Shown here: positions 63,353 to 64,000 of the stretch, piece after piece
Position numbering within the stretch: position 1 is the stretch's first letter
Layout of the letters: every line of letters starts with the position of its first letter
Assembly: GCA_910579185.1 (NCBI GenBank)
Contig: CAJTTG010000001.1
Span: 124,001-188,000 of the forward strand
DNA length: 64,000 nt
Origin: an uncultured Muribaculaceae bacterium
Lineage (GTDB): Bacteria > Bacteroidota > Bacteroidia > Bacteroidales > Muribaculaceae
Reading direction: 5' to 3'
Notes under the pieces: model-generated
Told to the model about the DNA's origin: nothing
Databases searched by the model: none
Seen by the model: the letters and a program-made list of their open reading frames with translations, nothing else
Translations under genes and position numbers: made by a program

Positions 63353-64000
63353 TTATTTTGTCTCGATCGGTTTGATCTGCATCCCGTTTCTGACCTTCAG
63401 CAATGCTTTATCAACATATCGGGTGCCGGGCTTCACACCATCCGTGACAATGCGCATAGAGTCCCGGACCACACTCCCGGCTTGAATCGGAGTATAGACA
63501 ACCTTGTTTGAGTCTGAGACAGCATAAATATATTTTCCAAGCTGGTCAGTGGCAATGGATGCGTCTTTTACGAGTATGGCCTTGGGGTCGGATTCTGATG
63601 GCAGGTTGATGCTGACATACATGCCGTCCTGGAGTCGGCCATTGTGATTGTCAACATTTGCACGGAGAGTCAGAGTGCCGGTGGACTGATCAACCTCCGG
63701 AGATATGTAGGATAGTTTTGCAATGTAGTTTCCTTTGATGTCCTGTTCGAAATACAGTGGGATGGAGTCTAAATCTATTTTGTCAGACTCTTTTCCAAGC
63801 AATATTTTCTGCATTGATTTGTCGTCAATATAGAACTCGGCAAACATTGTTGCATCTTCATATAGATTAGCCAGCACTACCGGAGATCCGGCTCCGCTTA
63901 CATATGCTCCCACGCTCATTGTCGGTGCTGAGACATGTCCGCTATATGGCGCGCGGATTGAGCAGTAGCTCAATTGTTTTCTTGCTGTCTCCAGTTGCGC
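63353..64000 (-). CDS. RND efflux periplasmic adaptor, C-terminal part (start outside window)
   Basis: The frame is open to the right edge, so this is the C-terminal part of an HlyD/AcrA-type membrane-fusion adaptor. Visible are the lipoyl half-domain YCSIRAPYSGHVSAPTMSVGAYV and the beta-barrel segment GTLTLRANVDNHNGRLQDG. It ends 24 bp before the RND pump gene and is co-transcribed with it. Confidence 0.88.
   Translation of the reverse strand, partial: AQLETARKQLSYCSIRAPYSGHVSAPTMSVGAYVSGAGSPVVLANLYEDATMFAEFYIDDKSMQKILLGKESDKIDLDSIPLYFEQDIKGNYIAKLSYISPEVDQSTGTLTLRANVDNHNGRLQDGMYVSINLPSESDPKAILVKDASIATDQLGKYIYAVSDSNKVVYTPIQAGSVVRDSMRIVTDGVKPGTRYVDKALLKVRNGMQIKPIETK

Overview
The window reads as a chromosome segment of a gut-type Bacteroidales bacterium, most like Muribaculaceae/S24-7 relatives. 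The evidence is the repeated Bacteroidota promoter signature (TTG, about 20 bp, then TAnnTTTG), an arginine pathway with the Bacteroides-type carbamoyltransferase, methylmalonyl-CoA mutase of the succinate-propionate route, a Na+/K+-type pyrophosphatase pump, PorT-like and Porin_10-like outer-membrane proteins, and an orphan TonB receptor. Species assignment is inference. No rRNA, IS element or CRISPR array was seen.

Layout. Positions 2-6978 hold a tight arginine operon (argG' end, argC, argD, argF', argB, argE-like, argH). Next come hppA (7095-9344), a convergent MFS sugar carrier and endonuclease IV, udk-lptB, mutA-mutB, an OmpA-type glycine-zipper lipoprotein, an EamA carrier, a short DNA-alkylation-repair-like protein and a GH78 rhamnosidase. 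From 22644 there is a LysM/binding-protein fusion with a beta-barrel protein, holA, an orphan HsdR_N-like protein, a Dabb protein, an ABC-F ATPase with a degenerate second ATPase site, rpmH, and a two-gene sugar-nucleotide operon (aminotransferase, UDP-glucose dehydrogenase). A TonB receptor ends at 34412.

The most interesting region is 34594-39000. A structured non-coding RNA with its own promoter and terminator is followed by a compact RiPP cassette. It contains a small Sm-like protein, a 104-aa precursor with 14 cysteines spaced exactly every fourth residue behind a twin-arginine signal, a radical SAM/SPASM maturase, a SPASM-only second maturase, a 91-aa accessory protein, and tatA-tatC. 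The genes from the second maturase onward overlap start-to-stop. This fits the predicted but, to my knowledge, chemically uncharacterised 'CXXX-repeat peptide' family, here with its own Tat translocase: the core would be modified in the cytoplasm, then exported folded.

From 39165 the content is mostly housekeeping: a Porin_10-like protein whose promoter almost touches the start codon, a substrate-binding protein, htpG, clpC, gyrA, a TPR protein, a DUF1599-MauE/DoxX pair, tpiA, a SPOR protein and folE. A small phage scar (head-morphogenesis and DNA-methylase fragments, an XRE regulator with operator-like repeats, and an AT-rich gap) occupies 55706-57593. The window ends with a second ABC-F ATPase, an initiator tRNA and an RND efflux pump with its partial adaptor.
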